Assembly: GCA_012931725.1 (NCBI GenBank)
Contig: CM022951.1
Coordinates: 34,247,690 to 34,311,689, forward strand
Length of the DNA stretch: 64,000 nucleotides
Source: Litsea cubeba
Taxonomy: Eukaryota; Streptophyta; Magnoliopsida; Laurales; Lauraceae
Direction of reading: 5' to 3'
In this document: one piece after another, positions 1 through 11,460 of the stretch
How positions within the stretch are numbered: the stretch's first letter is position 1
Layout: every line of letters begins with the position of its first letter
Notes under the pieces: generated by a model
Database searches by the model: none
What the model was told of the DNA's origin: nothing
Seen by the model: only the letters and a program-made list of their open reading frames with translations
Position numbers and translations under genes: made by a program

Positions 1-275
1 TGGAAAGTGACCTTCGGAGGTGTTTTGTATCCTTTAGGACCGGGTGAGACAGAGATAAGATCCTCAATGGGGATGTCATTATCTTCACCGAATGTCGCAT
101 CAAGGTTTATGGCATGAACTTCATCTTTTTCCTCCTCATCCAAAGTGTGAGAGGTTGATGCCCGGCCTTGGGAGTCCTCTATCATTAAGGGAGCCTCGAT
201 ACTAACTCGAGGCTTCTTTGCGGGTCCTTTTGAGGACTTCCCCTTAATCCTTGCACGTTTAGGCATTCTGGCGGT
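1..275 (-). CDS. Exon of a minus-strand host gene, running off the window edge (partial)
   Basis: The minus strand is open from 275 to the window edge. It begins after a good acceptor (TTTTGCAG, 283-276) and encodes T-A-R-M-P-K-R followed by a basic, lysine-rich stretch and then an acidic, serine-rich stretch, with no stop in about 91 codons. A 93-bp intron (368-276, GTAAGG...TTGCAG) joins it in phase to a short exon piece at 369-379, whose other half lies beyond element 1 at 21034 and up. I infer that it is the low-complexity 3' part of the PMD-family gene at 21.3-24.1 kb, because strand and order agree. No catalytic domain is visible in this piece. It could instead belong to a separate gene, since the exons between 21034 and 21290 are not fully resolved. 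Confidence 0.5.
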
Positions 276-374
276 CTGCAAAATGAAGCATAGTAAGGGT
301 GAGAAAATCAAGGCAATATCATTCATTAATTCGCAAAAATTTATGCTAGATTTTATTAAAATCCTTACGAGAGT

Positions 375-379
375 GTCAT
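375..379. repeat. Left TSD of LTR element 1 (GTCAT)
   Basis: GTCAT directly precedes the TGTTGACA start of the 5' LTR. It matches the GTCAT that directly follows the CA end of the 3' LTR at 21029-21033. Five bases is the normal duplication length for Ty3/gypsy integrases. Confidence 0.95.
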
Positions 380-1832
380 TGTTGACACCAAAAATGTCAC
401 TTTGCCTTTTCAAGATCCAAAGAGCTACATGAAGTCGCAACCTGCCATAAATAGGAAATGCTGCTTCCAAAAATCAAATCTTGTCAGAATCAAACAAAAA
501 CTGCAAGATTCTTCCAGACAGCCAAAAGAGGAGTACACAAGAAGTTTCAAGCCATTTCAAGATCATTTGGCCTAACTTCGCTTCTCCAACAACCAAATCA
601 AGCCTCTCGGCGGTAAAGCTCTCCGGGACCATGGTTTCCAAGACAGAACCTATGGATCATCTTAAAATGACTCCAATAGGTTCCCTGTCAAATTTCAAGT
701 CAATCGGACATCGGTTGACCGCACATCAAACCGCGACATCTTCATCGCGACAAAAAGCAAGTCTACAGGTGATAGGACCCCAAACGGCTTCAAAACTCAA
801 ACAAAAGCCTATGGTTGGTCTTATTTATTGCTCAGCAGGCTTCACACCAAATTTCAGGTCATTCCGACATCGTTTGACCCAGTTTCAGCTTTTGACGGAA
901 AATCGGCAGCTCTGCGCGACAAAGTCTTCGGCTTTCTCAGGAAATTGGAAACTTTGCAAAATAAAATGCAAGGATTCTCATCAGGCTTCCTACAAAGAAA
1001 TCAGGCCAATAAATGGTCAAAATGTCAAGGAAAAGTACAGAAGAAAAAAGAATCAAAAAAGAGCAAAAACGGACGCAAAACGGGACCAAAAAGGGGGAAA
1101 ACCCCCCCAGGGTCGCAGACCCCTGCGACCCTGGGCCAGGGTCGCCGGCGACCATGGACCCCGGGGTCGCCGGGAAAGCCCCGGAAACCCCGGTTTTCGC
1201 CGTTTTTTTCGCGATTCGAGGAGCCCAGCCTCTGGTACTTTCCAAAATTCATGCTTTTGAGACACCAAGTCCTCTGATATCCGTCCAAAACACGGGTAAA
1301 TCATCAAGAGTATCGAAGACAGTATTGATCGCCACCCGGTCAACCAAAAAAAGTGTGCTTTCCACCCGACCGATCGAGAAATCGACAGGACAGATGGCAC
1401 CGACCCGCTGTTGGCAACAAACACCTGAAATTACATGGTCATCTGATGTCGATCTACATGAAGATCCATCGATGATCATCGACAGAAGAATTCCAAAAGA
1501 CATGGCACGGCCCGCGACTCTTCAGCTGCTCGGCGACCACTTAATGCGATTAATTGACTAGCTTTATTACAGTCATTAATCCATTTCTTTGGACGGCCCA
1601 ATCAGAAGCAAGCATTTGGGAGTTACAAGTCAAGAGATTCATGGCATTTAACCCATGAAACTCCTCCCATCATGGCGATTAAAGGCGATTAAATGCCCTC
1701 AATCTCCTCCGGCCAATCAGAAGCCAAGAAAAAGGAGTTACAAAATAAACAATTCAATTTTATAACTCCTCCCATTATGTGGCTTAATGACATTAAAAGC
1801 CCATAAGCTCTCCTAAATGGCTACCAAGAGCC

Positions 1833-1840
1833 TATAAATA
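1833..1840 (+). promoter_or_regulatory. TATA box of element 1 (5' LTR)
   Basis: TATAAATA lies in the context AGAGCCTATAAATAGGAGAG, the typical form of an LTR core promoter. It would start genomic RNA near 1860-1870, just before an A-rich stretch (AAAAAAACACACAAC). This predicts a U3 of about 1.5 kb and an R-U5 of about 0.8 kb. The same box is at 20164-20171 in the 3' LTR. Confidence 0.8.
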
Positions 1841-2336
1841 GGAGAGCACTCCAAAGGAATCCAGATCGGAAAAAAACACACAACAAACATCAGACAGCAG
1901 TCAGAAATCCAGAGAAAAGAAAAAGAGAGAAAACTCTGCGGAAGTTCTACACCGGCCACCGCAACAAGGTGACAAAAGTCCCTTGGGGGGTACCCCCCCC
2001 AAGGTCCTTGCCTTCTCCTCCTGCCTCCAATGGCTTAGATATGGCTTTTCAGCCCGTCTACTCGGTTTTTTATTTGACATAGGACCTTCCTTTGGTCTTT
2101 GTCTTCTAAAAACCCGAGGTTATAGCCAAGCCAAGCGAATCAATAGCATCCTCTGTTCTCATCTGCATGGATGATGGCGAAGCCCACATATGGCTTGCGA
2201 CCGTCAATCTAAACGAGTCCCCCACAATCTCCTGAGAAGTTAGATCCTCCTTTTCTTGCTTTTCATTGTAGTTTGTATTTTTTTCAAAAGAGACAAAAAT
2301 CACAATTCTTGTCTTTCATTGTTGATAAGGATTGTA

Positions 2337-2420
2337 AATCGGCTATAAACGCCAAAATCGGCTATAAACGCCAAAAATCGGCTATAAACGCCAAAATCGG
2401 CTATAAATGCCAAAAAAATC
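2337..2420 (+). repeat. Short tandem motif in R/U5 (GGCTATAAACGCCAAAAT, four copies)
   Basis: There are four head-to-tail copies of an 18-19 bp unit, GGCTATAAA(C/T)GCCAAAA, each with a small dyad (GGC...GCC). The 3' LTR repeats them at 20674-20745. A closely related unit is amplified much further at 11930-12330 inside the same element. Confidence 0.85.
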
Positions 2421-2696
2421 GCCTTTCACGGCAAATCAAGAAAATGTCTCTTTTCTTAAATATATGTGCAATGGAAAACTTGAAAGAAGTTGATTTCCTT
2501 TTTACTTGCGAAGGTTGATCTCCGGATCACCACTTGTAATTCCAAGTAAAATAGAAAATCTGGCACACCCACCAAAAAAAGAAATGTTGATGCACGCCCT
2601 TTTGCCCCCCGGTTACGAAAGGGTCGGAACCAAACGGACTCCCACGTCCGCCGACCTCGGTAGGAACCCGGGCATCGGGAGCGCGGTCCATCAAGC

Positions 2697-2714
2697 TGGC
2701 ACACCCGGTGGGAC
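2697..2714 (+). other. Primer binding site of element 1
   Basis: TGGCACACCCGGTGGGAC starts three bases after the 5' LTR. The leading TGG pairs with a tRNA 3' CCA end, as expected for minus-strand priming. I did not identify the tRNA with certainty; a G discriminator base is implied. Confidence 0.75.
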
Positions 2715-2940
2715 ACGTTTATTTGAGAACACGATGCTAGAAATGAAATATTTGCATATCATATATTTTGCTCTATGCTTATATTTCTTTTCTCGATTCC
2801 TTGGCTACTTTATAATTGGTGGCCTATGTTGAATTCCGCATAAAAAAAAAATGAGATGAGATTTTTTTGTTTGGAAATTTCTAATTCTTTGAATTTATTT
2901 CCACTCTTTCTCTTTTCAAAAAAAAAAAAAAAAAAAAAAA

Positions 2941-3650
2941 ATTTTAGATTTCTCAATTTGGATTCAAAATTGAGAAACTTTGATCCTTTCCCTTCTGGGC
3001 ACTGGCGCTCGCGGAAATCGCCGAGACCGTGTTCGGATCAGGGGTTGGGCCATTGTTTCTCTTCGATGAGTTCATTAAAAATCTAAAAAAAAATATATAA
3101 AAAAAAAAAGTAAAAAATCAGATTTTTCATTTTTGGATTCAAAATTGAGAAACTTTGATCCTTTCCCTTCTGGGCACTGGCGCTCGCGGAAATCGCCGAG
3201 ACCGTGTTCGGATCAGGGGTTGGGCCATTGTTTCTCTTCGATGAGTTCATTAAAAATCTAAAAAAAAAATATAAAAAAAAAAAGTAAAAAATCAGATTTT
3301 TCATTTTTGGATTCAAAATTGAGAAACTTTGATCCTTTCCCTTCTGGGCACTGGCGCTCGCGGAAATCGCCGAGACCGTGTTCGGATCAGGGGTTGGGCC
3401 ATTGTTTCTCTTCGATGAGTTCATTAAAAATCTAAAAAAAAAAAATATAAAAAAAAAAGTAAAAAATCAGATTTTTCATTTTTGGATTCAAAATTGAGAA
3501 ACTTTGATCCTTTCCCTTCTGGGCACTGGCGCTCGCGGAAATCGCCGAGACCGTGTTCGGATCAGGGGTTGGGCCATGGTTTCTCTTCGATGAGTTCATC
3601 AAAAATCAAAAAAAAAATATATATATATATATAAAAAAAATTTTTAGATT
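2941..3650 (+). repeat. Leader tandem repeats, about 175 bp period, four copies
   Basis: The landmark GATTCAAAATTGAGAAAC starts at 2961, 3136, 3310, 3485 and, diverged, 3661, giving a period of 174-176 bp. Each unit has a conserved GC-rich core (CACTGGCGCTCGCGGAAATC, then GCCGAGACCGTGTTC) and an A/T-rich spacer of variable length. Diverged units with the same core recur near 4236-4370 and 4385-4530. Short frames in the repeat are not conserved as proteins. The repeats lie in the untranslated leader between the primer binding site and gag. Confidence 0.92.
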
Positions 3651-3759
3651 TCTTAATTTGGATTCAAAATTGAGAAACCTTGATCTGTTCCTATCGTTCA
3701 TCGCGCTTGCAGAAATGTTGAGCCTGTTCGACTAAGGTTTTGGGCCATGGTTTCTCTTC

Positions 3760-4235
3760 GATGAATTCATAAAAATAAAAATAAAATAAAAAATATAAAA
3801 AAAAAGACATAGACCACTAAGGTTAAACCAACTGCGTTCTTTGATCATGGTTGATTCAAAGAAAAGCCTTGTCCAGAGTGTGGAGACAGCTTGACTGTTC
3901 TAGGCAAGGGTCCTCCAAACGGGTTCATTAAGTAATCCTACCCTTACCTGGGGGCAATTCTATCAATCAAGGTTTCATAAGACCGGGTTAGGAGGCCTAT
4001 GTGTACTCTCTCGTCTTTTAAATAAATTTTTTTTTTAAAATAAAATTTTTAAAATAAAAATTTTAAAATAAAAAATAAAAAATAAAAAAAAATTTCAAAA
4101 AAAAAATCTTAAAAAAATAAAAATAAAAAATAAATAAAAAAAAATAAAAAATAAAAAAAAAGATTTTTTTTAAAAAAAAAAAAAAATCTTCAAAAAAAAA
4201 AAAAAAAAAAAACTTCAAAAAAAAAAAAAAAAACT
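3760..4235. other. Non-coding leader with A/T low-complexity tract
   Basis: There is no reading frame here. From 4020 to about 4235 the sequence is almost pure A/T, with runs of AAAATAAAAA and AAAATCTT. It separates the 175-bp repeat array from its two diverged outlying units. Confidence 0.8.
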
Positions 4236-4914
4236 TCCGTCATTTTGGGTTTAGATTGGAGAAATCTTGGTCTTCTCCTTTCTGGGCACTGGCGCTCGCG
4301 GAAATCGCCGAGACCGTGTTCAGATTGGAGTGCCTTTTTGCTCTCTTTGATAAACCCGATATTGGCTTTTCAAAAAAAAAAAACTCGTCATTTTTAGATT
4401 CAGATCCGAGAAATCATGGTTCATTTCTTTCTGAGCACTGGCGCTCGCGGAAATCGCCGAGACCGTGTTCAGATTGGAATACCATCTGCTCTCTTTGATG
4501 AATCCAATCTTGACCTTTCAAAACAGAGAATCTCATCTCATAGATGCGGTCTCAAAACATTTGTGTCTAGCGGTACTAGTACGCCCTTTTCAGGGTCTAC
4601 TGTATTGCGACCGGCACATTTGTAACTCCAACTTTATATTCTTCTTACCTCGAGCAAGCTCTGCTTCTCGATAAGTCGAATTTAAGTTCACAATTGCTTC
4701 TAGCAGTCACTGGGATGCCCATTCTGGGCTTACCATACCTGCGATCAGAACAATTGTACCTTCTATGGCATTTTGTCTTCCTCATATTGCTTGGGTCATC
4801 TACCTCGAGCAATTTGAAAAGACGAAACCATAGAACTTCCCATTTATGATCATTATATTCTTGTGATTACTAATGGATGTGGTCTTGTTTCAGAAATTTT
4901 CGAAAAAACTAACA

Positions 4915-7900
4915 ATGGCAGCTTCACTAACCATTACTTTCGACGAAAGCAAGCACCAACTCATGCTTCAACAGAAGCAAACCACGCGCACCTACAAGCG
5001 CCCCATCAGCTGCCGAAGTGTCAACTCCCTCGGCAACTCTGTGAACTCCGGGTCGACCTCGACTCCCCGGACTATCGTCTTCGGGACGCTGGGACCATTC
5101 CCACTTCCTGAGGAACAACTGCTCCCTCCAAGAAGCAGAAACTCGCCTCTCAACGTGTCACTACCGTGACACCAAAGGCGAGCACCAGAAGGCCTGAAGC
5201 CCGTGGCAGCCCCACGAAGCCTCAACCTGCAAACAACCAGGTCTACTCCAAGACTTGGTCCCCAAGACCTTCACCAAAACAGAGAAGGTCCCATACATCC
5301 ACTAAGCCAGCATTCCTGGCCCCACTCAAGGAGAACCAGTTCTATCCTCTTGCTTACATGAAAGAGGAGAGACCCATCTCCAACCTGACTCTCAAGTCAA
5401 CCCAGCATGAGCCGGCTTGTTCCTACAAGCCCAAAATCAAGTCATGCATCACAAGGCCTCCACAAGCACCTGCTAAGGCCTACAAATCTGCAGTTCGACC
5501 CTTCATATCTACAGGGGCCGAACTTCAAAAATTCAAAGCTTCGCTGCAACAGGCGAAGGATAGGGTTCGCATCCTGTCCTTGCCCAGCTACAAAGAAGAC
5601 AGGCTTGGCTGCTGCGCCCGAGGGAGCACATCCTTCATCGTCAAAGCCCAGTCAGAGCTGACCGAAGCTCAAATTGCTCGCCGTATACGTCGCCGCGCGT
5701 TATACCGGCAAAAGAGACTACAGAAGCAAAGGACCCAGCCTCCCACACTTCAAGTCTCTCCCAAATGGGTCGAAAAAGAAAGACCCAACCAAGTTGCTGC
5801 CGTCCATATGGTTGGAAAAACCAGAAGGCGCCAAAAATCAGCAACAAAAATCCATGTCCGACGTCCAATGACCCGCAGCGTCTCAAGGACAAGAAGACAT
5901 TCAGAAGAATCCCCTGCTCCTTCAAGCAAAGGACAGCAGAGTGATCCTTCCTCAAGCTCTTCTTCAAAAAGAATGAGCCCCAGCTCAGTCACCAGGACAG
6001 TTTCTTCGTTCGAATCACGAAGGATGAATGTCTTGGCTACAAATTCTGAGCCACCACCCCGCAATCCACCTCCAGAAGATGCGATCACCCGCATCCAGCA
6101 GTTGGAACAGGGCCAGCAGAGGATTGAAACTCTGATGGAAAACCTTCTCCTCGCCTTCCAAAATCAGGCGAACAATGAACCTCCTCCGAATCATCAAGAC
6201 GACGAGGTAAATAGAGAAGAAAATGAGTCACGCGCCCTTACCAAAAAGGACGTAGACGGTATCCTCGCCAAAGCAAAAGAAGAGGATATACTCAAAGAGC
6301 ATGGGATCAAGCCACCATATCCCTTATGGATGGACTCGGTCCCGTTCCCCACCAAATTCAAGCATCCTACTCTCCAAACATATACGGGGAAAGGATCAGC
6401 CAGACAGCACGTCATCCACTTCAAGATCCTGACGGGAGCTATCGCGGATCAAGATGCACTCAAGATCCACCTCTTTGCAAGTACCCTAAAAGGTACGGCC
6501 TTCGATTGGTACTCCACTCTGCCGGAAGACTCAATCCAAAACTGGGCCATGCTAGAGACACGCTTCCTCACTCACTTCAAAGGTGAGGATCACCCCGCTA
6601 CTATGGCTCAGCTGTGCAGCCTAAAACAGGGGGAGAATGAATCAACATATGACTTCATTCACAAGTGGAAAGCAATGGCATACAAATGCTCTGATGTATT
6701 GCCACAAGCGTCGCTAGTCGACATCTGCCGAAACAACATGAGAGCCAGAATCCGCTCCATGATCATCGGCAACAAATCAAAAAACCTGGGAGAACTCCTA
6801 GAAGCTTCCATGGAAGCTGAAACGGTGATTAAAGACCTCAACAGTCAGAAATCATCAAGAAAAGAGCCAACCGCCATTGCAACCTCTAAACCAAAGAAGA
6901 AAGAGGTCCTCAATGTGCAGACCAGGCCAGCTCCTCAGCCACCAAAGAAAGCTGAAAACAAAGCTGCTGGTAAGAGACCTGAACTCTCTGATGCCTTCAA
7001 AGAACGAGTAGAGAAGAAATACCCGTTTGATGAAGATGTTGATGAAATCTTCGGGGCTCTTGTGGCAAACGGCAAGCTCACCTTGCCTGAACCAAAAAGA
7101 CCGGGTGATGTTGGCAAAACCAACGATCCTCGGTACTGTCCATACCACCAGATGATCTCGCATCCTCTCAATCAATGCTTCGTTGTGAGAGAGAAAATAA
7201 ATGAGATGTGGAAAAACGGAGTCATCACCTTTGACAAAAACTATGGGTCTGCCTCCGTCAACATGGTGACATGTGGACAAACATCAAGATCACCGAAGAA
7301 GAAGATCACTACTTCCTTCAAGGTGATAAACTCAATCGAAGCGTCCGAGGAACTGGTTCCTTACCCGACACCAGACGGACAACCGATATGGGTACATCCC
7401 GATCTCCTGGAAGATGAAAATTGGGAGGTCGTGAAAATAAAGCCTACAGCTCAACAGCGAAGGCAGGCTAGGAAACATCTCCTCAAGCTCAAACGGCAAG
7501 AGAAGACCCAGCAAAAACTAGAGGTCAAAGAAAAGGCAGAGGCTTCCTCTACCGCTTCACTGGAGGTAACAAAAACATCCCTTCCAGAGACTTCAAAGGG
7601 GGTAAGGAAATTCACTCTCAGTGATTTCATGCCACCTCAATTCAGAGAAGCCATGCAGGAGACATCATACTCTTGCAATTCGGTAGTTGGATTCTCCATT
7701 GATGGATACGAGTCCAGCGACACCGATGATGGATTTGAATCCAACTACACAGATGAGTGGGAGGAGTCCCTTGAAACAGGAGAATATCTCTCCGATGAAG
7801 AATGGGTTCCTGAGTCTCATCTTATGCCAGTAATCTGGTATAACCCCCTACAGCCACAAGGATCCTGGTCTGATGATGAAGAAGACCAAGAGGCTGTACA

Positions 7901-8510
7901 AGAAAATGCTGCTGACCCAGCACCTCTCATCACTCCAGTGGAAATCAACAATGTTGAGCCACAAAGAGATGATGAAGAAGAAGATCCGGCTCCCATGCCT
8001 GATCTTGAAGAATATGCAAGGATCTTGCAGCGACTCGCTCTAGAACAAGAGCAAGAACGCGTCAACGAGCCTCCTCGCAATCCAGAGCCTGAAGTCCCTG
8101 AAGACCATCAGGTACATCCTCTCTTAACTCCTGAAAATGGAGAAAATTGCTGGATAGACGATCCTCTCACATCTGAGGATGAGTCTGACTCCGATCAGGC
8201 AACGTCTCCCGTCAGAGCTTCCTGTAATGTGATAATTCGGGATTATAGCTCTTCCGAAGCATCGTCTGATGAGAGCACTTACACTCCGGCGACGCCTAGC
8301 AATGTATCTTCAGGAGCCACCTCGTCTCACGTGACTTTCACTGAGATGACACCCTCTCAGGTTTCTTCTCCTGAGACTGTGACTTCAAAGTTCACACGAC
8401 GGTTGAATGTTACGTTGATGACCTCGCCGTCAAAAGCAAAAGAAAAGAAGATCATCTCGAAAACCTTCGAGAAGTCTTCCTCCGGCTTCGCAAACACAAA
8501 CTGCGAATGA
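4915..8510 (+). CDS. gag: Gag polyprotein of element 1 (one probable frameshift near 5105), fused to the deletion junction
   Basis: The likely start is ATG 4915 (MAASLTITFDESKHQL). That frame stops at 5169. The long downstream frame is open from 5112 through 8510 (1114 codons counted from a GTG at 5166), so a small indel near 5105 probably separates the N-terminus from the rest. The N-terminal third is basic and serine-rich. A retrotransposon gag domain lies at about residues 385-540 of the long frame (nt 6320-6790), with F-D-W-Y and E-x-T-Y-D-F-I signatures. A zinc-knuckle-like CPYH...H...C stands near nt 7135-7180. The C-terminal third is acidic. No protease D-(S/N)-G motif is present. The last codons before 8510 overlap the reverse-transcriptase frame, which marks the deletion junction. 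Confidence 0.8.
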
Positions 8511-11089
8511 ATCCATTGAAATGCTTCTTCGGCGTCTCGTCGGGTAAGTTCCTCGGATTCTTAGTTCGGAAAGCTGGAATAGAGCTTGACCCCATAAAAG
8601 TCAAAGTCATTCTAGAAATGCCCTCTCCAAGAACCTTGAGAGAACTCAAAGGGCTTCAAGGGAGATTGGCCTACATCAGACGGTTTATCTCCAATCTTTC
8701 GGGGAAATGCCGTCCATTCTCCCGGTTAATGAAAAAAGGTGTAAACTTTGTCTGGGATGCTGACTGTGAAGCTGCTTTCCAAGACATCAAGTCATACCTG
8801 ACAAAACCTCCAGTGTTAGCTGCTCCTACCACTGGAAAACCATTCATCTTGTACACAAGAGCCCTTGATCACTCTCTGGGAGCTCTGCTTGCGCAAGAAA
8901 ATGATCAAAGAAAAGAAGCTGCTCTATATTACCTCAGCCGCATGCTAGTAGGTGCAGAGCATCGCTACTCTCCAGTCGAAAAAGAATGTCTTGCAGTGAT
9001 GTTCGCCGTGCAAAAGCTGCGTCACTACTTGCTTTCCAACACAGTCTACCTGGTCTCGAAGGTCAACCTCTTGAAGGTCCTTGTCACAAAGGCAGGTTCT
9101 CTCAATGCTCGACTGGCAAAATGGTCCATCCTTCTGTCACAATTTGATATTAGGTATGTACCACAAAAAGCAATCAAAGGGCAAGCTCTAGCGGACTTCC
9201 TCGCAGAGCATCCATTGCCTAAAGATTCTCCACTCAGAGATGATCTCCCAGACGAACCAGTCTACAATGTGGAGACTTTCTCACAAAGTGCCTCCTGGGA
9301 CATGTACTTTGACGGTGCAACCAGGACAAATGAAAAAAGACAGCTGATCTCGGGAGTTGGCATCCTCTTTGTTAGCCCCGACAAATACATGATTCCACAC
9401 GCTTTCTCGCTACTGGAACCATGCACAAACAATGCAGCTGAATATCAAGCTCTGATCTTAGGATTGGAACTCGCCATCGAATCCGGTATCACCATGCTGG
9501 AAGTCTTTGGAGACTCTCAACTGATCGTCAACCAGATGAATCAGAAATTTGAAGTCAGGAAGCTAGATTTGCTGCCCTACTACAACAAGGCACAATCACT
9601 TCTGCAAAAGTTTGACATCTGTCACATCACCCACATTCGTAGAGGTGAAAACATACGTGCAGATGCCCTAGCCGGACTTGCCGCATCCATGGCAATCCAG
9701 GAAGGGGAAAACATGCAAGTCACAGTGTGCGAAAGAAGAATCCTTCCTCCTCTTAACACACACCAAGCAGTTGCTGAATGCCACCAAGTGGTCGGAAGTC
9801 GGATTTCAATCCTGCAAACTTCAATTGGCGACTGGAGGGATCCGTTCATTGATTACATTATGTTCGGAATCCTACCTGAAGATCCAAAAGAACGGGTAAG
9901 CATCCAAAGGCGAACCCCAAGCTTCCATTTGGATATTCCTTCAAAAATCCTTTACAGGAAATCCTTCAACGGAGTACTTCTACGCTGCTTATCACAACAA
10001 GAGGCTGAAGAAACACTCAAAGAAGTTCATGCTGGTCTTTGTGGAGCTCATCAGGCTGGACCTAAGCTCTATGATCAGATAAAAAGGTTAGGATATTACT
10101 GGCCTACCATGGTAGCTGACGCAATGCAATTTGCTAAGCGCTGCCAACAATGCCAAGTTCATGGAGATTACATTCACATACCTCCAGAATGGCTACATCC
10201 TACAGCGATCTCATGGCCTTTCGAAGCCTGGGGTATGGACATCATAGGTCTTATTTCTCCCCCTTCAAGCAAAGGTCATCGCTTCATCTTCGCCGCTACG
10301 GATTACTTCTCCAAGTGGTCAGAAGCATTTGCGTTTAACGAAATGAAGACCTCATCAGTCCTTCAGTTCCTGCGCACCAACATCATTTGTCGTTTCGGCA
10401 TACCCAAAAGATTCGTCCATGATAACGGACCACAGTTCCGGGATCATCGATTCTACAGGTTCTGCGACAAATACAAAATTCAAAGCTGTCCTTCGACTCC
10501 ATACAATCCGGCAGCAAACGGGTTAGCAGAAGCTTTCAACAAGACACTCTGCAAAATCCTCAAAAAAATGGTCTCTAATCACAAAAGAGACTGGAGCGAC
10601 AAAATGTCTGAAGCTTTGTGGGCCTATCGAACCACCGTTCGAGGACCAACCCATAGCACACCATTCTCCTTGGTCTATGGATGCGAAGCTGTCGTGCCCT
10701 TGAAAGTACAAATTCCTTCCTTGAGGGTATCCTTGCAAAATGACATGACTCAAGAAAGCAATGTCAAATTGCGACTCCATGAGCTGGACAATCTCGATGA
10801 GAGACGGCTCGAAGCTCAACAAAGCATTGAACTTTACCAAGCACGTATGGCAGGATCTTTCGATAAAAAGGTCAGGCAACGCGCCTACAAAAAGAATGAC
10901 TTGGTTCTTGCGGTAAAAAGACCAATGGTCTTCGCTCACAAGTCCAAAGGCAAATTTGAGCCGAAATGGGAGGGACCCTACGTCATCGACAAAGTTTTCT
11001 CCAACGGCGCATACGCACTCCTAAACATGGAAGGTGACAGATGTATGCTGCCCATCAATGGCAAGTTCTTAAAGCGGTACTACCCTTGA
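8375..11089 (+). CDS. pol: Truncated pol of element 1: RT C-terminal part, RNase H, archaeal-type RNase H, integrase
   Basis: The frame is open from 8375, after a TGA at 8372. It includes the catalytic YVDD (8411-8422) upstream of the first ATG (8507). Counting from ATG 8507, an RT thumb and connection region is followed by a degenerate first RNase H (near 115-235). A second RNase H follows, with D269 (MYFDG), E312, D336 and D386. Integrase has H508, H515, C546 and C549, then D578, D639 and E675, and a C-terminal tail ending at residue 860. The fingers and first palm block (R-V-C-x-D-F-R-x-L-N type) and the protease are absent. From YVDD to the stop the frame is intact, with no internal stops, so the integrase may be recent enough to be functional. 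Confidence 0.88.
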   Translation, partial: DCDFKVHTTVECYVDDLAVKSKRKEDHLENLREVFLRLRKHKLRMNPLKCFFGVSSGKFLGFLVRKAGIELDPIKVKVILEMPSPRTLRELKGLQGRLAYIRRFISNLSGKCRPFSRLMKKGVNFVWDADCEAAFQDIKSYLTKPPVLAAPTTGKPFILYTRALDHSLGALLAQENDQRKEAALYYLSRMLVGAEHRYSPVEKECLAVMFAVQKLRHYLLSNTVYLVSKVNLLKVLVTKAGSLNARLAKWSILLSQFDIRYVPQKAIKGQALADFLAEHPLPKDSPLRDDLPDEPVYNVETFSQSASWDMYFDGATRTNEKRQLISGVGILFVSPDKYMIPHAFSLLEPCTNNAAEYQALILGLELAIESGITMLEVFGDSQLIVNQMNQKFEVRKLDLLPYYNKAQSLLQKFDICHITHIRRGENIRADALAGLAASMAIQEGENMQVTVCERRILPPLNTHQAVAECHQVVGSRISILQTSIGDWRDPFIDYIMFGILPEDPKERVSIQRRTPSFHLDIPSKILYRKSFNGVLLRCLSQQEAEETLKEVHAGLCGAHQAGPKLYDQIKRLGYYWPTMVADAMQFAKRCQQCQVHGDYIHIPPEWLHPTAISWPFEAWGMDIIGLISPPSSKGHRFIFAATDYFSKWSEAFAFNEMKTSSVLQFLRTNIICRFGIPKRFVHDNGPQFRDHRFYRFCDKYKIQSCPSTPYNPAANGLAEAFNKTLCKILKKMVSNHKRDWSDKMSEALWAYRTTVRGPTHSTPFSLVYGCEAVVPLKVQIPSLRVSLQNDMTQESNVKLRLHELDNLDERRLEAQQSIELYQARMAGSFDKKVRQRAYKKNDLVLAVKRPMVFAHKSKGKFEPKWEGPYVIDKVFSNGAYALLNMEGDRCMLPINGKFLKRYYP

Positions 11090-11460
11090 AGACTTACCCA
11101 ACTGGGTAAGAGCAATGCCTGTACGGCCAAAACCGGTTTCCAGGTACACGCTCGCTAAACCCACCCTTTTTAGAATTTTCATATCAAATGTTGAAATTTC
11201 TAGAAATCTAAAACAATGCTTACTTTCATCGTTTCATTGTTCAAAAAAAAAAAAAAAATTCCAAGTTTAGGAACCTTTCCCTAACTTGACCAAAATTTTC
11301 AACCCTTGAACCCAAAATTCATGGTTTGAAACAAAATCCGGATTCAGGGATTTCCACCCTAGTCCACCCTGCCTTTTACCGCCAAAATGGTTTTAGGTCA
11401 AAACTTATGACCCTCGTGTCTTTAAAAAAAAAAAAAAAAATGGTTTTTCGAAAACCGCGA
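11090..11460. other. Post-pol untranslated stretch
   Basis: There is no reading frame of note. The stretch contains A-runs (11245-11258, 11422-11438) and leads into the repeat clusters. Confidence 0.7.

Larger units (their letters stand above)
380..2693 (+). repeat. 5' LTR of element 1
   Basis: This 2314-bp direct repeat of 18729-21028 begins TGTTGACA and ends CCATCA. By eye the two copies differ by about three substitutions (near 625, 1479 and 1763). Three indels also separate them: a 17-bp C/G-rich segment near 1107-1125, one T near 1205, and the length of a C-run near 1993. A TATA box lies at 1833. The long frame at about 481-1260 occurs in both LTRs but has no recognisable domain, so I do not call it a gene. 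Confidence 0.96.

Noticed and set aside
481..1561. Long open frames on both strands inside the LTRs of element 1 (again at 18830-19892)
   Set aside because: They overlap one another on both strands, have no recognisable domain, and are changed by the 17-bp and 1-bp indels between the two LTRs. The region is U3 and non-coding.
2337..2420. CRISPR-like array from regularly spaced short repeats
   Set aside because: Units are directly tandem without unique spacers, and they lie in an LTR of a plant element.
3083..3424. Minus-strand frame with an internally repeated peptide
   Set aside because: The peptide repeat only mirrors the 175-bp DNA repeat, and the spacer runs vary in length and break the frame elsewhere.
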